From contig JAKSXM010000007.1 of the NCBI GenBank assembly GCA_022575985.1, positions 8,930,501 through 8,994,500 of the forward strand: 64,000 bases of DNA. Reading direction: 5' to 3'. Shown one piece after another: positions 47,172 to 58,576 of the stretch (position 1 is the first letter of the stretch; every line of letters starts with the position of its first letter). The DNA is from Anagrus nilaparvatae. Its lineage: Eukaryota; Arthropoda; Insecta; Hymenoptera; Mymaridae. A program made the translations under genes and the position numbers. Under the pieces are notes generated by a model. That model was given only the letters and a program-made list of their open reading frames with translations, was not told where the DNA came from and did no database searches.

Positions 47172-47310
47172 AATCGGTGATGAAAAATTGCCGATTACGG
47201 GGATTGAAAGATGTATTTTATACAAAAAAAATAAGACCAATTGGAAATATTTTGGTTGAATTGCAAGATGACAACATTATTTGGAAAATTGCCTGAAAAC
47301 CATATTTTAT
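47172..47310 (+). pseudogene. Degraded third copy of the conserved foldback ORF
   Basis: Starts MRESVMKNCRLRGLK, continues YTKKIRPIGNILV, then ends in a TGA. The alignment with the frames at 29259 and 43369 is colinear, but here LKGDT has become LKDVF and the ITKKP position holds a stop. The left arm lacks a clear open copy. Confidence 0.4.
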
Positions 47311-48411
47311 GACATTGTGGTAACACTGAACTAAACTAGGACCCTTAAAAAAAATTTAAACAATTAATTCTGCGCTAGTTAGAAAAAGACAAAAATATGA
47401 TAATTTACCTTTTTAGAGGTTCAGAAAAGTTATTTGTACGCTTGACAGCCATTTAACTAAAAAAAATGCTAAATTTGGAAAATCAAGCTACAATATTTGG
47501 CTCATTACTCTGAATCCGTCAAGAATAAATAAAAATAACCAATTTTATCGTTTTTAGTGACCCAAAAAACATGCGGAATGCCCTTTAAAAATAATTTCTA
47601 AACATTTTTTAGTCCGCAGCAAGTTTTTGACGTCAAAAACTGTCCAATTTTTGATATTTTTACCACTGAAATTAGCTCATAACTTTTTCCCTTAAAAAAA
47701 TAATTCAAAATAGATGATTCCATCGTTTTTAGCGACCAAAAAAACTATGAAATACCCCCCGAAATTTTATTTTTATGTTGCCTTTTAAATTTAGTAGCTT
47801 TAGTCCCTCCCGACGTTCCTGAGCCCATTTTCAAAAATCGAAAATGCTTTGGCGCTGTCCAACGACTAAATATTTTTAAATGCGGTTTATGTAGAACTTA
47901 TTTTTTCATTAAATGGCATCCAAAAACGCTTGAGCACCTTAAAAAATCGAAAAGTCGATTTTTTTTTTGGCAGTCTAGTATATACGGCATACGATTAATG
48001 CGCGTCAAAATCACCCGTATTTCCCAACCCTGAAAAGACGATTCCCCAAATCTGAAGGTTTTTTATAGATTTTTAAGGATTTTTTGCCATTTTAAAGTTT
48101 GTTGGTAAATAGTAACCTCTCAGCCACCGTTTTCCAAAAATTTTTATAATATTAAAAAACGTAAAAAAAAAAAGGGTTTTCGATGTAAAATTTCATGAAA
48201 AAATCGAAATTTCAGTCAGATGTTGACCACAGGGTGTCGTTTCGCAGGAAAATAAAATTATTAATTTTCAACCCTAAACTTTAAATGAGCATACCCAAAA
48301 AGCTTGGATCTTTAAAAAAAAATTTTTTATTTAAAAAGTGATCAAGTTTAACATACAAAAATTTAACAGAGTAAAACTAATTTTTGTTAATTTTCTATAT
48401 TTTTCAATTTT

Positions 48412-48562
48412 GATAGATAAGATAAGATAAGATAAAGTTTATTTGCACCAAATACAAAAAAATATATACATTTACATAAAATATAACAACCTTAAAGCGT
48501 ATAATTATTTTGGTATAACAATGATTTGGTATATATAGTCAGTTTACATATAATATATTTAA
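48412..48562 (-). mobile_element. LINE 3' tail, separated part
   Basis: On the minus strand this ends in GCAAATAAACTTTATCTTAT with repeated TTATC (48415-48440), the usual 3' microsatellite of CR1/Jockey-like LINEs. It joins the ORF2 fragment at 52240-52680 once the two TTAA elements between them are removed. 48033-48411 repeats sequences seen at 52750-52900 and 55700-55880 in inverse order. Confidence 0.6.
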
Positions 48563-49150
48563 GGTATAATGCTACTTCAGAAAATTTTCTCGGGTCAACA
48601 TTTTTTTATTTTTTTTTTCTGTTGAAAAACTATTCAAGAATATGTAAAAAAATTTTTATATCGATCGAAATATTTTTTATATACTTTAAATCTTCTTTTA
48701 TGAAGCCCCCGCCCTTCAATATATACGCGCTTAAAAACTTTAAACGCGTTTTTCTCGAAACTACTTTTTTGCACCTGGTACCCAGGATAAATCAAAACCA
48801 CCTAGTCCGATCAACTCCAAATTTGGTCCACACACTTACCAAATGTGTAGTTTTCGTGTGAACTAAAATATTGCAAAAATTTTAATTTTTTCGATATTTT
48901 TTTGCAAAAAAAGTAGAAAAAAAAATGACTTTTTTCGAAATTTTTTTTAAAATTTTAATAACTTTTTTTTTTTTGGCCAAAATTAAAAATTTTAGTTCAC
49001 ACGATAACCATACTCATGCAATTTATAATTCTTTTTTGGTTCCTCAAAGAGGAACCATTGTGTTAGGTCAAAATTTGATTTTTTATTTTTTGGCATATAA
49101 GCACGTTTTGGGACCCCAGGAAGCTAAAAAACCGGTTTTTAAAAAAAGTA

Positions 49151-49188
<38 letters not shown>

Positions 49189-51044
49189 TATGTATGTAAT
49201 CGGTGATATTTCACAAACATTATGGAATTAAGACCTAATTTTTTTTTCAAAAATTTTTTCACCAAAAAAGCTCGAGGTACTTTTTTTTTTTTTTAATTTG
49301 GATGTAATACCTCATTTATTTCCACGAAAGTACTTATATTTGAAAGTATGGTTTTCATATGATATCTCGAATCAGATACTTAATTTTTTGAAAATTTTTT
49401 TCCTAAAATTTTTTTCACAAAAAAATACAAAAAATACAAATTTTTTTTTTCTTTTTGGACGTAGTACCTAATTTATTTCCACGGAAGTACTAGTTTTAAG
49501 AACCTTGTTTATAGTAATTTTTTGGATCTGATACTTAATTTTTTCAAATTTTTTTTTGTCAAAATTAAAAAAAAAGAAAAATAAAAAAAACTGCAATATT
49601 TTTTTTTTTTGGTGTAATACCTCATTTAATTCCATTAAAGTACTAATATCTCAAAATATTGTAACTAGTGATATTTCAAAACCATTATCGAATTAAGACC
49701 TAATTTTTTTTTCCAAACATTTTTTTATCAAAAAATTTCAAACTCCTTTTTTTTTTTTTAATTTGGATGTAATACCTCATTTATTTCCATGAAAGTACTT
49801 GTACTTGAAAGTATGGTTTTTACATGATATCTTGAATCGGATACTTAATTTTCTGAAAATTTTTTTCCTAAAATTTTTTTCACAAAAAAATACAAAAAAT
49901 ACGAAATTTTTTTTCTTTTTGGACGTAGTACCTAATTTATTTCCATGGAAGTACTAGTTTTAAGAAATTTTTTTATAGTAATTTTTTGGATCTGATACTT
50001 AAATTTTTCAAAATTTTTTTTGTCAAAATTAAAAAAAAAGAAAAATAAAAAAACTGCAATATATTTTCTTTTTGGTTTAATACCTCATTTAATTCCATTA
50101 AATAAGTTCTAATATTTGAAAATATTGTAACCGGTGATATTTTACAACCATTATTGAATTAAGACCTAATTTTTTTTTCAAACAAAATTTCTTCAACAAA
50201 AAAGCTCGGGTACTTTTTTTTTTTTTTTAATTTGGATGTAATACCTCATTTATTTCCATGAAAGTACTTATATTTGAAAGTATGGTTTTTACATGATATC
50301 TCGAATCGGATACTTAATTTTCTAAAAAAGTTTTCCCAAAATTTTCGTCACAAAAAAATACAAAAAACACCAAATATTTTTTTCTTTTTGGACGTAGTAG
50401 CTAATTTATTTTCACGGAAGTACTAGTTTTAAGAACCTTGTTTATAGTAATTTTTTGGATCTGATACCGAATTTTTTCAAAATTTTTTTCTCAAATTTAA
50501 AAAAATAAAAAAATTAAAAAAACTGCAATATTTTTTTTTTTTGGTGTAATACTTCATTTAGTTCCATGAAAGTACTTATATTTGAAAATATGGTTTTTAC
50601 TCGATATCTCGAATCTGATAATTAATTTTTTAAAAAATTGTTCCAAAATTTTTGATCAATAAAAAAAACGTTTAAAAGTTAATAGAATTGTATGTATGAT
50701 TGAATACTTGTAATCGGTGATATCTGTGGCATATTGAAGTATTAAACTCATTGTTTGAGGAACCTAAGTGCCAGCTAGTTGGCAGGGTATTTTTTTTTTT
50801 CTAGGTGCTGCCAAACATTTTTTATCTTGGGTACCAGTAGCTCTTTCCGGCGAAAATTCTTGAACTTCAAATAAAATTTAAACGCATAAAAAATTATAAA
50901 AATTAATTTAAAAAAATTTTTTTACATACTTTATTAGTTCATTTATTATATCCCAAAAAATTTTTCCATTATCTCTTCCCGTTTTCCTATAAACTAATTT
51001 TCCGGTTTTGCTTAAAATCCGAGCGCGCCAAGTAGCATTATACC
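48563..51044. mobile_element. TTAA-flanked TIR element with internal satellite
   Basis: The ends GGTATAATGCTACTT and AAGTAGCATTATACC are flanked by TTAA (48559-48562 and 51045-51048), a piggyBac-like target. A long subterminal match (GCACCTGGTACCCAGG / TTGGGTACCAGTAGC) supports inverted ends. Inside lies a satellite of 9-10 monomers (49198-50650), a TG run (49155-49186), and many A/T runs. No transposase. Fragments occur at 3950-4870 and 14625-14760. Confidence 0.75.
49198..50650 (+). repeat. Tandem satellite, about 155-bp monomer, trimeric higher order
   Basis: The box TTTGGATGTAATACC and relatives recur at about 49297, 49453, 49609, 49764, 49915, 50073, 50229, 50387 and 50541 (step about 155 bp). 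Variants cycle in the order GGATGTAAT, GGACGTAGT, GGTGTAAT or GGTTTAAT, then GGATGTAAT again, so every third monomer is closest (unit about 465 bp). Confidence 0.82.
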
Positions 51045-51048
51045 TTAA

Positions 51049-52239
51049 AGGACCTGGCACAAAAACATAGGAAATGGCCGTACAGTGAAAATGGCTGAAT
51101 TTTCGATATGTTGTTATTCAAGTCATCCTGATCAAATGTTCTCATGGGCACTAAGCTTCAAAATCAATATTTCGGCAGCTGCCAAGCTCCCAAGTTCCGT
51201 GGCTCCAAAATAGCTAATGTTCTATGACTAAGTTATTAACCTTTTTAAACATTCTTTTTTATTTATTTTATTAATATATTTTATAGTCGTTGAGTTCTAA
51301 TCTGCTGTCAAATTCATAAAGTTGACAGTTGACAGCTGTCAATTAACTGTCAGTTACCATTTTAAACATAAAAAAGTACATTTTTTTTGCTGTATACTGT
51401 TTTTGAGAACGCTGATTTCATTTCTGCTAAAAAAAATAATAAAACTGACAGTTGACAGTTTTACCCGTTCTCTTCTTTACCCAGGATCTACGACGTGGAC
51501 ATGGATACTGATCCCTTGTGTAAGTAATAATGTAAGTGTTTGTGTTTGCGTATAAATTATAAGTAAGTGTAGTGTATTTATGAATTTGGATACATGTTTA
51601 AATGTCGGACATCAGACCAATAGTGTGAGATTTAGGATGCAAAAGATATATTTTTAAGGATTGATTACTAAAAATTAATAAATGACAGCTGTTAATTAAT
51701 TGTCAATTACCATTGTGAACATAAAAAAAATATTTTTTTGGCTTTGTGCTATGTTTTTGAGAACACTGATTTTATATTCACTCAAAAAAAAAATAAAACT
51801 GTCAGTTGACAGCTAATTGACAGCTGTCAAATGTCACAAATATCAATTCTTTATCAGATTTAAAACCAGTGTCCTCGAGAACATTTAAATGCAAAAAATG
51901 TAGCCTTTTTATGTTTAAAAGAGTATTTGACATCTATTTGACAGTTGTCAACTGTCAATTTTATGAATTTGACAGCAGATTAAAACTCAATGACTTCAAT
52001 AATATAAAATATATTTATAAAATAAATAAAAAAGAATGTTTAAAAAGGTTAATAACTTAGTCATAGAACATTAGCTATTTTGGAGCCACGGAACTTGGGA
52101 GCTTGGCAGCTGCCAAAATATTGATTTTGGAGCTTAGTGCCCATGAGAACATTTGATCAGGATGACTTGAATAACAACATATCCAAAATTCAGCCATTTT
52201 CACTGTACGGCCATTTCCTATGTTTTTGTGCCAGGTCCT
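51049..52239. mobile_element. TTAA-flanked palindromic MITE
   Basis: Ends AGGACCTGGCACAAAAACAT and its exact reverse complement, flanked by TTAA (51045-51048 and 52240-52243). Arms of about 270 bp are almost perfect. The centre is rich in TGACAG / CTGTCA words (TTGACAGTTGACAGCTGTC). It shares its left TTAA with the neighbouring element. Confidence 0.85.
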
Positions 52240-52243
52240 TTAA

Positions 52244-52680
52244 AGTAAAACTAAGTTAATAGAATGCATATATCTGGTGGAACCATCACAGAACCAGTAT
52301 TCTTTATTGCACCTATAATAAGTAGGTAAACAATTAAATAAGTAAGTAAAGCGTATATTAATCAACAGCAGGCTTCGAGCCATCCAATCTGGATTCTTTG
52401 GTATGAAGGTGCTTAAAGAGAGCTGCTTTAAAACGACTTAAGGAAGGGAGGTTTTGAATGGAAATGGGTAGTGAATTTCATTTTTTAACCCCTAATACCT
52501 GAAAAGAATTAGCCCCTCTCCCCTTTAAAATGTGAGGTACTGTCAGTTCTATAGTTTTAGACATTCCTCTTGCAGTCTGTTTAGGCCGGTGTCTTGTAAA
52601 CAGATTTACTAAGTAATTTGGCTGATTCATGCGTAGTATTTTGTAAATAATAATATTACAAAAATACAGTCTACATGTGT
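52244..52680 (-). pseudogene. LINE ORF2 C-terminal fragment
   Basis: Minus-strand translation gives ARGMSKTIELTVPHILKGRG, then FQVLGVKK-stop-NSLPISIQNLPSLSRF and LFKHLHTKES. The xWNSLP motif at the end of many CR1/L2/Jockey-type reverse transcriptases is recognisable, with the tryptophan codon now TGA. 5'-truncated. The 3' tail is at 48412-48562, displaced by two insertions. Confidence 0.75.
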
Positions 52681-52689
52681 TGACTTATT

Positions 52690-53330
52690 ACCTATTTTGC
52701 ATATTTCCCGCTAAATCACGTGACCAAATGAAAATCCGACAAAAAATTTGAACTCTATGGGAAATTTTACTAGGGTATGTATATTTTGATGTCCGTAGAA
52801 GGATTCGTCTCAATTTAGTAAATTAATTAAAATAAATTATTAAAATTCAAAATTCGATTTTTTCATGAAATTTTACATCAAAAACCCTTTTCTTTTTTTT
52901 CTTTTTTTTTTCTAATTTTAACATGTTTTAACAAAATTTATTTTTTTTTTTGTAAGACCCTCACCATAATTTTGTGCTATTTATCCGTGGAATTCTCCTA
53001 TAACTTTTTCGAAAAATTGAAGGACGTAAAATTCGTGATTTTTAGTACAAATAAAATTAAAAAAAAAAAATTAAAAAAAAAATTGATTTATTCATTTCGT
53101 GTACCCGAGTTAAACCTGTAAAGATAGTTAAATTTTAATTTTTTTATATATTTTTTTTTTTATTTGCACTAAAAATGGTAATATTTATTAGTTCATAAAA
53201 TTTTATTAATATATTTATGGATTAAAAATCACGAATTTTACGTTCTACAATTTTTATTTAAAAGAAATTCCACCAAAAGATTGCGCTTATATGTTCAACC
53301 TTTAGAAAAAAAAAATTGAACGCACACGTT
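52690..53330. repeat. Diverged repeat block, palindrome-related
   Basis: Contains TCACGTGACCAAATGAAAAT (also near 57385 with changes), GAAATTTTACTAGGGTATGT (also near 55685) and the inverted GACCCTCACCATAAT to CGTAAAATTCGTGATTTTTA block of the 27550 family. It is a mosaic of pieces from the palindrome families. No gene. Confidence 0.6.
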
Positions 53331-53639
53331 GCTAATACTTTTTTTTGTGTTCTTTAGATCACATATAGTCACGAAAAAGCGATGAACAGAAAAAATGTTG
53401 CGTGTAAAATAGTTTTTTTTTAGTTGAAAGGCTCAAAATCAGTTCTTTTCAATATTTAAAAAAATCAATTTTTAAAAGTATTTTTTAATCAATTAAAATC
53501 ATTCTAGAAGATATATTTATGTTTCTTAACTTGTATTGGACTTATAATATTTACTAAAAAAAGCATTTTTATAAAAAAAGATACAAGTTTTTAATTACAC
53601 AGCTACACAAAAAAAAAATTTTTGATCCTGGTACTAAAC

Positions 53640-53800
53640 CTACCTGCAGGTAAGTTTTTCGATGTCCTAAAAACGAATTTTAAGTCAGAATTAACCCTAC
53701 ACCCTCAGATTTTGCCACAGCTACCCCAGACACTTTCTAAATCAACCCAAAATGCAAATATTTTACTTTGTCTAAAAGTTAAAAATAAAAGTATTTTAAC
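53640..53800 (-). repeat. Single inverted monomer of the 151-bp satellite
   Basis: The reverse complement of this stretch matches one unit of 55000-55660 (AGAATTTAAC / CTACCCCAG / CAAAATGCAAATATTTTACT blocks). The satellite may once have been continuous across the Tigger insertion at about 53810-54523. Confidence 0.55.
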
Positions 53801-53809
53801 TACATTTTA

Positions 53810-54523
53810 ACTAATAGCGACCACAACCACTTATTTTGGACAATAATGACCATCTTTTCTCACATTTTTTACTTTGTACATATTAATCTTTGTAGACAGT
53901 ATTATTTAAATACTAAGGCGCCAGATTTGATTGAAGCTTGTTTTACAGTAAAATTCTTAAAATTTATAGTGCAGAGGGGAGAATCGTGTTTTGACGCTTC
54001 CCTTGTGAGTTACCGTGATTTTAGAATTGGTGTATAGTGTAGAGGGGAGAATCGTGAATTGAGTTATTTTTCTTCAAAATCAAAAATAATTGAAATGGCT
54101 GCTAAAAGAAAATGGTTAACTTTAGAAGAAAAAGTTTCCATCATTAAGGAGTCTGAAATTCCAAAAGTCAAAGGCAACTTGCATAACAATTTAACATCAG
54201 CAAGATCCAAGTTCATACAATTTTGAAAAAAGAAGAAGAACTTACTGATGAATAGAATCTAAATAGTATAAGTTAAAATTCTAAAAAAAATTTCAAGAGA
54301 GAAACTAGTGAATTGGATGCAGTCGTTTACGAGTGGTTCTATGCTGTTAGACAACAGCTGATTCCAGTAATAAGTCCAATATTACAAGAAAGTTCCAAGT
54401 CTGAAAAAAATGTTTAAAAAATTTTTTTTTACCCCCACCCCAAACATTTATCTAGAGAGCACCTCCTCATAGCGACCATTTATGGCCAGTCTAAATAGTG
54501 GTCGCTATTGAGCGGTTTGACTG
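53810..54523 (+). pseudogene. Tigger/pogo transposase remnant
   Basis: Translation from 54095 gives MAAKRKWLTLEEKVSIIKES, the start of the CENP-B/pogo N-terminal DNA-binding domain. After a frameshift, QVHTILKKEEEL is recovered, and further on RETSELDAVVYEWFYAVRQQ is the second helix-turn-helix of CENP-B type. The catalytic DDE part is absent. The right end reads AGCGGTTTGACTG followed by TA, as for Tigger termini (CAGTCAAACC). GCGACCAC words near 53815 and 54505 could be subterminal repeats. Old and inactive. Confidence 0.8.
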
Positions 54524-54529
54524 TATCAG

Positions 54530-55000
54530 GGCCATTAAAAATACCTTCCTTAATTTTCTCTTCTAAATGCTTGGAGAATTTCACGGCCAAATATTTAAAG
54601 CATTCGCCTTCCTTTTCAAGAGCCTTTACATATTGCTTAATTATACCAAGTTTTATATGAAGTGATTGATCAACAAAAATAAAATTAAAACAAAAAGAAA
54701 AACAATAGACAACTAGAAAATTAACAAAAAATTAAATTTAAAAGATATCATGGAGGATAGGATATTTACATGATTGCAGAATACTGTTGAACTAAAAAGA
54801 GAGAGACAGTCGATATCTATGTAAAAAAGCTTGTATGAAGATCCCTTGAGGATTGAAAATTGATATAAACCAAAAAAAACATCGCTGATTCCAAGAAATG
54901 AAACATACGTGATCAAATATGCACTTAGGTGGTTACTGTATCCAACAAAAGTTCTTAGCACCATCCTGCAACCGCTGTAATACTCTAAAGCAATTTATGA
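54530..55000. other. Gene-free stretch
   Basis: 54540-54660 has a slightly less AT-rich composition (CCTTCCTTAATTTTCTCTTC, TTCACGGCC), possibly a fragment of an old coding sequence on the minus strand. It is not identifiable. The 83-aa minus frame at 54713-54964 is not supported. Confidence 0.35.
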
Positions 55001-55660
55001 ATTATACCTCTGGGATGTTTTAGAGGGTTACTGGGATAGCTGGGACAAAAGCTAAGGGTGATGGGTAAATTCTGACTTAAAATTCGTTTTTATAACATCA
55101 AATAATATAACTAAGAAAGATACTTTTATTTATTACTTTTGCAGAAAGTAAAATATTCACCCTTTTGGGTAGTTGAGAGAGTTGCTGGGGTAGCTGGATC
55201 AAAAAGTAAGGGTGATGGGTAAATTTTGACTTCAAATTCGTTTTTAGAACATTAAAATACGTAACTAAGGTACTTTTATTTTTAACTATTGTGCAAAATA
55301 AAATATTAATCGTCTGGAGCAGTTAAGAGGGTGGTTGGGGTAGCTGGAGCAAAAGCTAAGGGTGGTGGGTAAATTATGACTTCAAATTCGTTTTTAGAAC
55401 ATCAGAATACGTAACTAAGGTACTTTAATTTTTTACTTTTAAATAAAATAAAATATTCACCCTCTGGGGCAGTTTAGAGGATGGTTGGGGTTGCTGGGGC
55501 AAAAACTAAGGATGATGGGTAAATTCTGATTTCAAATTCGTTTTCAGAACATCAAAAATTGTAGTTAAAATACTTTTATTTTAAACTTTTGGACAAAGTA
55601 AAATATTTGCATTTTGGGTTGATTTAGAGAGTGTCTGGGTTAGCCGGGGCAAAAACTAAA
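55000..55660 (+). repeat. Tandem satellite, about 151-bp monomer
   Basis: Units start near 55040, 55191, 55341, 55494 and 55642 with the box TAGCTGGGGCAAAAGCTAAG or close variants. Each also has TGGGTAAATTCTGAC, AATTCGTTTTTAGAACATC and AAAATATTCACCCTC. At least four full units. An inverted unit is at 53640-53800. Confidence 0.85.
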
Positions 55661-55664
55661 AGAT

Positions 55665-56298
55665 TTGAAAACTACGGGAAATTTCACTAAGGTATGTAAA
55701 TTTTGGTGTCCTTAGAAGAATTTGTCTCAATTTGGTAAATTAATTAAAATAAATGATTAAAATTCAAAATTCGATTTTTTCATGAAATTTTACATCGAAA
55801 ACCCGTTTTTTTTTTGTTTTTTTTTTTTCAACGTTTTTTAACGATTTCATAACGAACTTTGAAATACAGTGGCTAAGAGGTTACTATTCATCTAATTTTA
55901 ACATGTTTCAACAAAAAAAAAAGTTTTTTTTTTTAAGACCCTCACCATAATTTTGTGCTATTTATCCGTGGAATTCTCCTATAACTTTTTCGAAAAATTG
56001 AAGGACGTAAAATTCGTGATTTTTAGTCCATAAATATATTAATAAAATTTTAGAAACTAATAAATATTACAATTTTTAGTACAAATAAAATAAAAAAAAA
56101 ATTTTTTAAAATTGATTTATTCATTTCGTGTACACGAGTTAAACCTCTATAGATCGTTACCATAAGACAAAAATTTGTTATCAATTTTTTTTATTTTTTT
56201 TTTATTTTATTTGTACTAAAAATTGTAATATTTATTAGTTTATAAAATTTTATTAAGAAATCCCACCGAAAGATTGCGCTTATATGTTCAAACTTTAG

Positions 56299-56337
<39 letters not shown>

Positions 56338-56420
56338 ATAAATAAATAAATAAAAACGCACAACTTGCTAATACTTTTTTTTGTGCTCTTTAGATCGTAT
56401 ATAGTCACATTTTTTTAATC
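55665..56420. repeat. Palindrome-related block with poly-A run
   Basis: Repeats 52750-53330: GAAATTTCACTAAGGTATGT, the inverted GACCCTCACCATAAT block (55935-56030), GTGTACACGAGTTAAACCTC (56130) and a long A run at 56299-56334. No gene; the 68-aa frame at 56430 is not supported. Confidence 0.6.
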
Positions 56421-56924
56421 AATTAAACGATGAACAATTATGAGAAAAGAGGCACTATAGTAAAATTTCCTCAGAAACTCAGTCCTGCCATTAGTTTTGG
56501 AAAATTCCTACACGGAGAGCCAGAAAGCAACAGAAAAATTATATATCCGAGTTTTTTATTAAGCTTCTCAGAAAAAGCGTGTTTTCATATATATTTTTGG
56601 ATGCCATATCAACTTAGATGCGATCGAACTTTGTAGAGCTTAAAATAATCGAAAAATCGTAAATTTTCCTCAATTTTTTTCAGTTTTTTTGAATTTACCC
56701 GCTATAAATGACTGCCAATGATTTATGCAAGGTAAGATTCGGATTTCCAGGGAAATTTTACATACTTTCTTTATTTAAATAATTTTTAGGCTTTAATGTA
56801 AACGAGCTCACACCAAATGCCTTAAATACAAAAGTCGTATTTTCATCGTTTTTAAGAAACATCATATGCATTGAATTTTAATTTTTTGAATCAAGAATAT
56901 ATAATTTTAAAACAAGAAACCCAT

Positions 56925-58232
56925 TGATAGTTGAAAGAAACATATTTTTCGTTTAAGTAAATATATATGGGTTAATATTCCTCAAGTGTATGTAAACCAA
57001 TTCTTGGGTCTTCAAATCGGTCCCAAAATATTTTTCTCTCCAAGTACTATCAAAAACCAGTTACCTCCTCAAGTTTTACCTCCTAGGTCTTCCCCTTGAT
57101 TTTTTACAGCCGTATTAGTTTTTTTTGTGCTTTTTATATTTTTAAATTTTAAGAGCGCATTTTTTTCGAGCTGCACATGCGTGAGAAATCGAGTAAATAC
57201 GTTCTAACTTTTAGCATTAATATCTCTCCAGCAGAGAAACCAATTTTCATTTTGAAATAACAAAAATTTTTCGTCTTTATGTATATTTTTTATGGTAAAA
57301 TTTTTGTTTTGTTTTTTGGTTTCCTTAAAAAACTAGAGCAAAAAAACTGATTCCAAAATTTTTATTTTTTCAAATTTTAAATTTCCCGCCAAGTCACGTG
57401 ACCAATCAAAAATCTGACCAAAGATTTGGATTCCGTGGGAAATTTTACCTTAAGATATATATTTTCATGTTTTTAGAAGCTTATATGTTGAGACAACGAA
57501 ATTTGAAATAATTCCCCGATTAATATCGATTAATTTAGCACAATAAAAAAAAAAAAAATAGAGTTAAATCCATCTTAATGGTGTCCTTTGGAGTAAAAAT
57601 AGAGTTGAATCCAGCTTAATGGTGCCCATTAATTTTTTAGCAATTAATTTATAAAACCGAAAGGATGCAAAAAAAAAATATTTTTAATTTATATTAATTT
57701 CAATTTATATCAATTTATATTTATTTTTTAATTTTAATATTTGTTTCGTCCAATTTTTTTAAAAATTTTTAATAACTTTTTTCGAAAAGATTTATTATTG
57801 TCCAACAAGGTCGAAAAAAAGTTATTAAAAATTTATTTTTTATAGAAATTCAAATTATCGCATCAGTGGTCGAAATCTTCATTTTCTGGCGATCTGAAGC
57901 ATAAAAGAAGCCAGGGAAATTTCCTATCCGGGCTCAAAAGGAAAATTATTTTTGCAATAAAATAAGAGTCTGAGAGAATTTTTAGTAATATTTGCGCTCT
58001 CAAAATTTAAAAATATAAAAAGCACAAAAAAAACTAATACGGCTGTAAAAAATCAAGGAGAAGACCTAGGAGGCTAAAACTTGAGGAGGTAACTTTTTTT
58101 TGACAGTATTTTGAGGGAAAAATATTTTAGGACCGATTTGAAGACCCAAGAATTAGGTTTACATACACTTGAGGAATATTAACCCATATATTAAATTTTG
58201 ATTTCATTCAAACCAACATATGTTTCTTGGAA
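56925..58232. mobile_element. Foldback element 4
   Basis: Arms match in reverse: GGGTTAATATTCCTCAAGTG (56970) with its complement at 58165, GGGTCTTCAAATCGGTCC (57030) with 58130, and ACAGCCGTATTAG (57107) with 58037. The inner loop (57365-57990) holds a short direct duplication (AGAGTTAAATCCATCTTAAT / AGAGTTGAATCCAGCTTAAT). The ends are not sharply defined. Confidence 0.65.
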
Positions 58233-58576
58233 GAAACGAATATTTTTTTGCCGCTACAAACTGGATAGATTATTACAAAAATTTTCAGTGTTTTGAATCA
58301 AAAAAATATATTCAAAAAATCCTTCTTGGCTTTTCATTCCTTCAAGAAAAAAATTAGTTTAATTAACAAAAACTCATTTTTTCGTGAAAAAATATTGTAA
58401 TGTGCTAAATAGCTAATTTGGAATAAATTTGTTAAAGAATTCGAAATTTTAAAATTATATAATTAAAATTTTTATTTAAATTTACAGATAATTTTTATTT
58501 GCTTTTTGATAACAGACGTCGTGTATAAATATATACTCTGACTCAGCTCTTTTTGATGAATTATACCAAACATTGT

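Larger units (their letters stand above)
45201..47978. mobile_element. Giant palindrome (foldback element 3)
   Basis: Ends CTAGTCTGTC and GGCAGTCTAG with paired AAAATCGACTTTTCG, flanked by TATATA (45195-45200 and 47979-47984), in effect a TA-type site in an AT array. The left arm is split by a nested element (45297-46333); after removing it the arms match over about 0.9 kb. The core is homologous to foldbacks 1 and 2. A degraded conserved frame begins at 47172 (MRESVMKNCRLRGLK, then YTKKIRPIGNILV) and ends at a TGA where the others have an ITK. Confidence 0.8.
36752..48032. mobile_element. hAT-like host element with nested insertions
   Basis: The ends CAGGGTTGGGAATAC and GTATTTCCCAACCCTG pair, and a second inner match (GACGCGCAT / ATGCGCGTC) extends the inverted repeat to about 30 bp. 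Flanking octamers AAAATTAG and AAAAGACG agree at 5 of 8 bases, as for an old 8-bp hAT duplication. The element proper is only 36752-37039, 44211-44841, 45116-45194 and 47985-48032, filled with CCGTATATACGG motifs. Everything else in the span is later insertions that all landed in it. No transposase. Confidence 0.7.

Noticed and set aside
49083..49265. Cys/Val and His/Thr repeat frames near 49150
   Set aside because: Produced by a TG microsatellite inside the TTAA element.
49198..50650. CRISPR-like array
   Set aside because: Repeats are about 155 bp without short spacers and lie in eukaryotic transposon DNA; a satellite.
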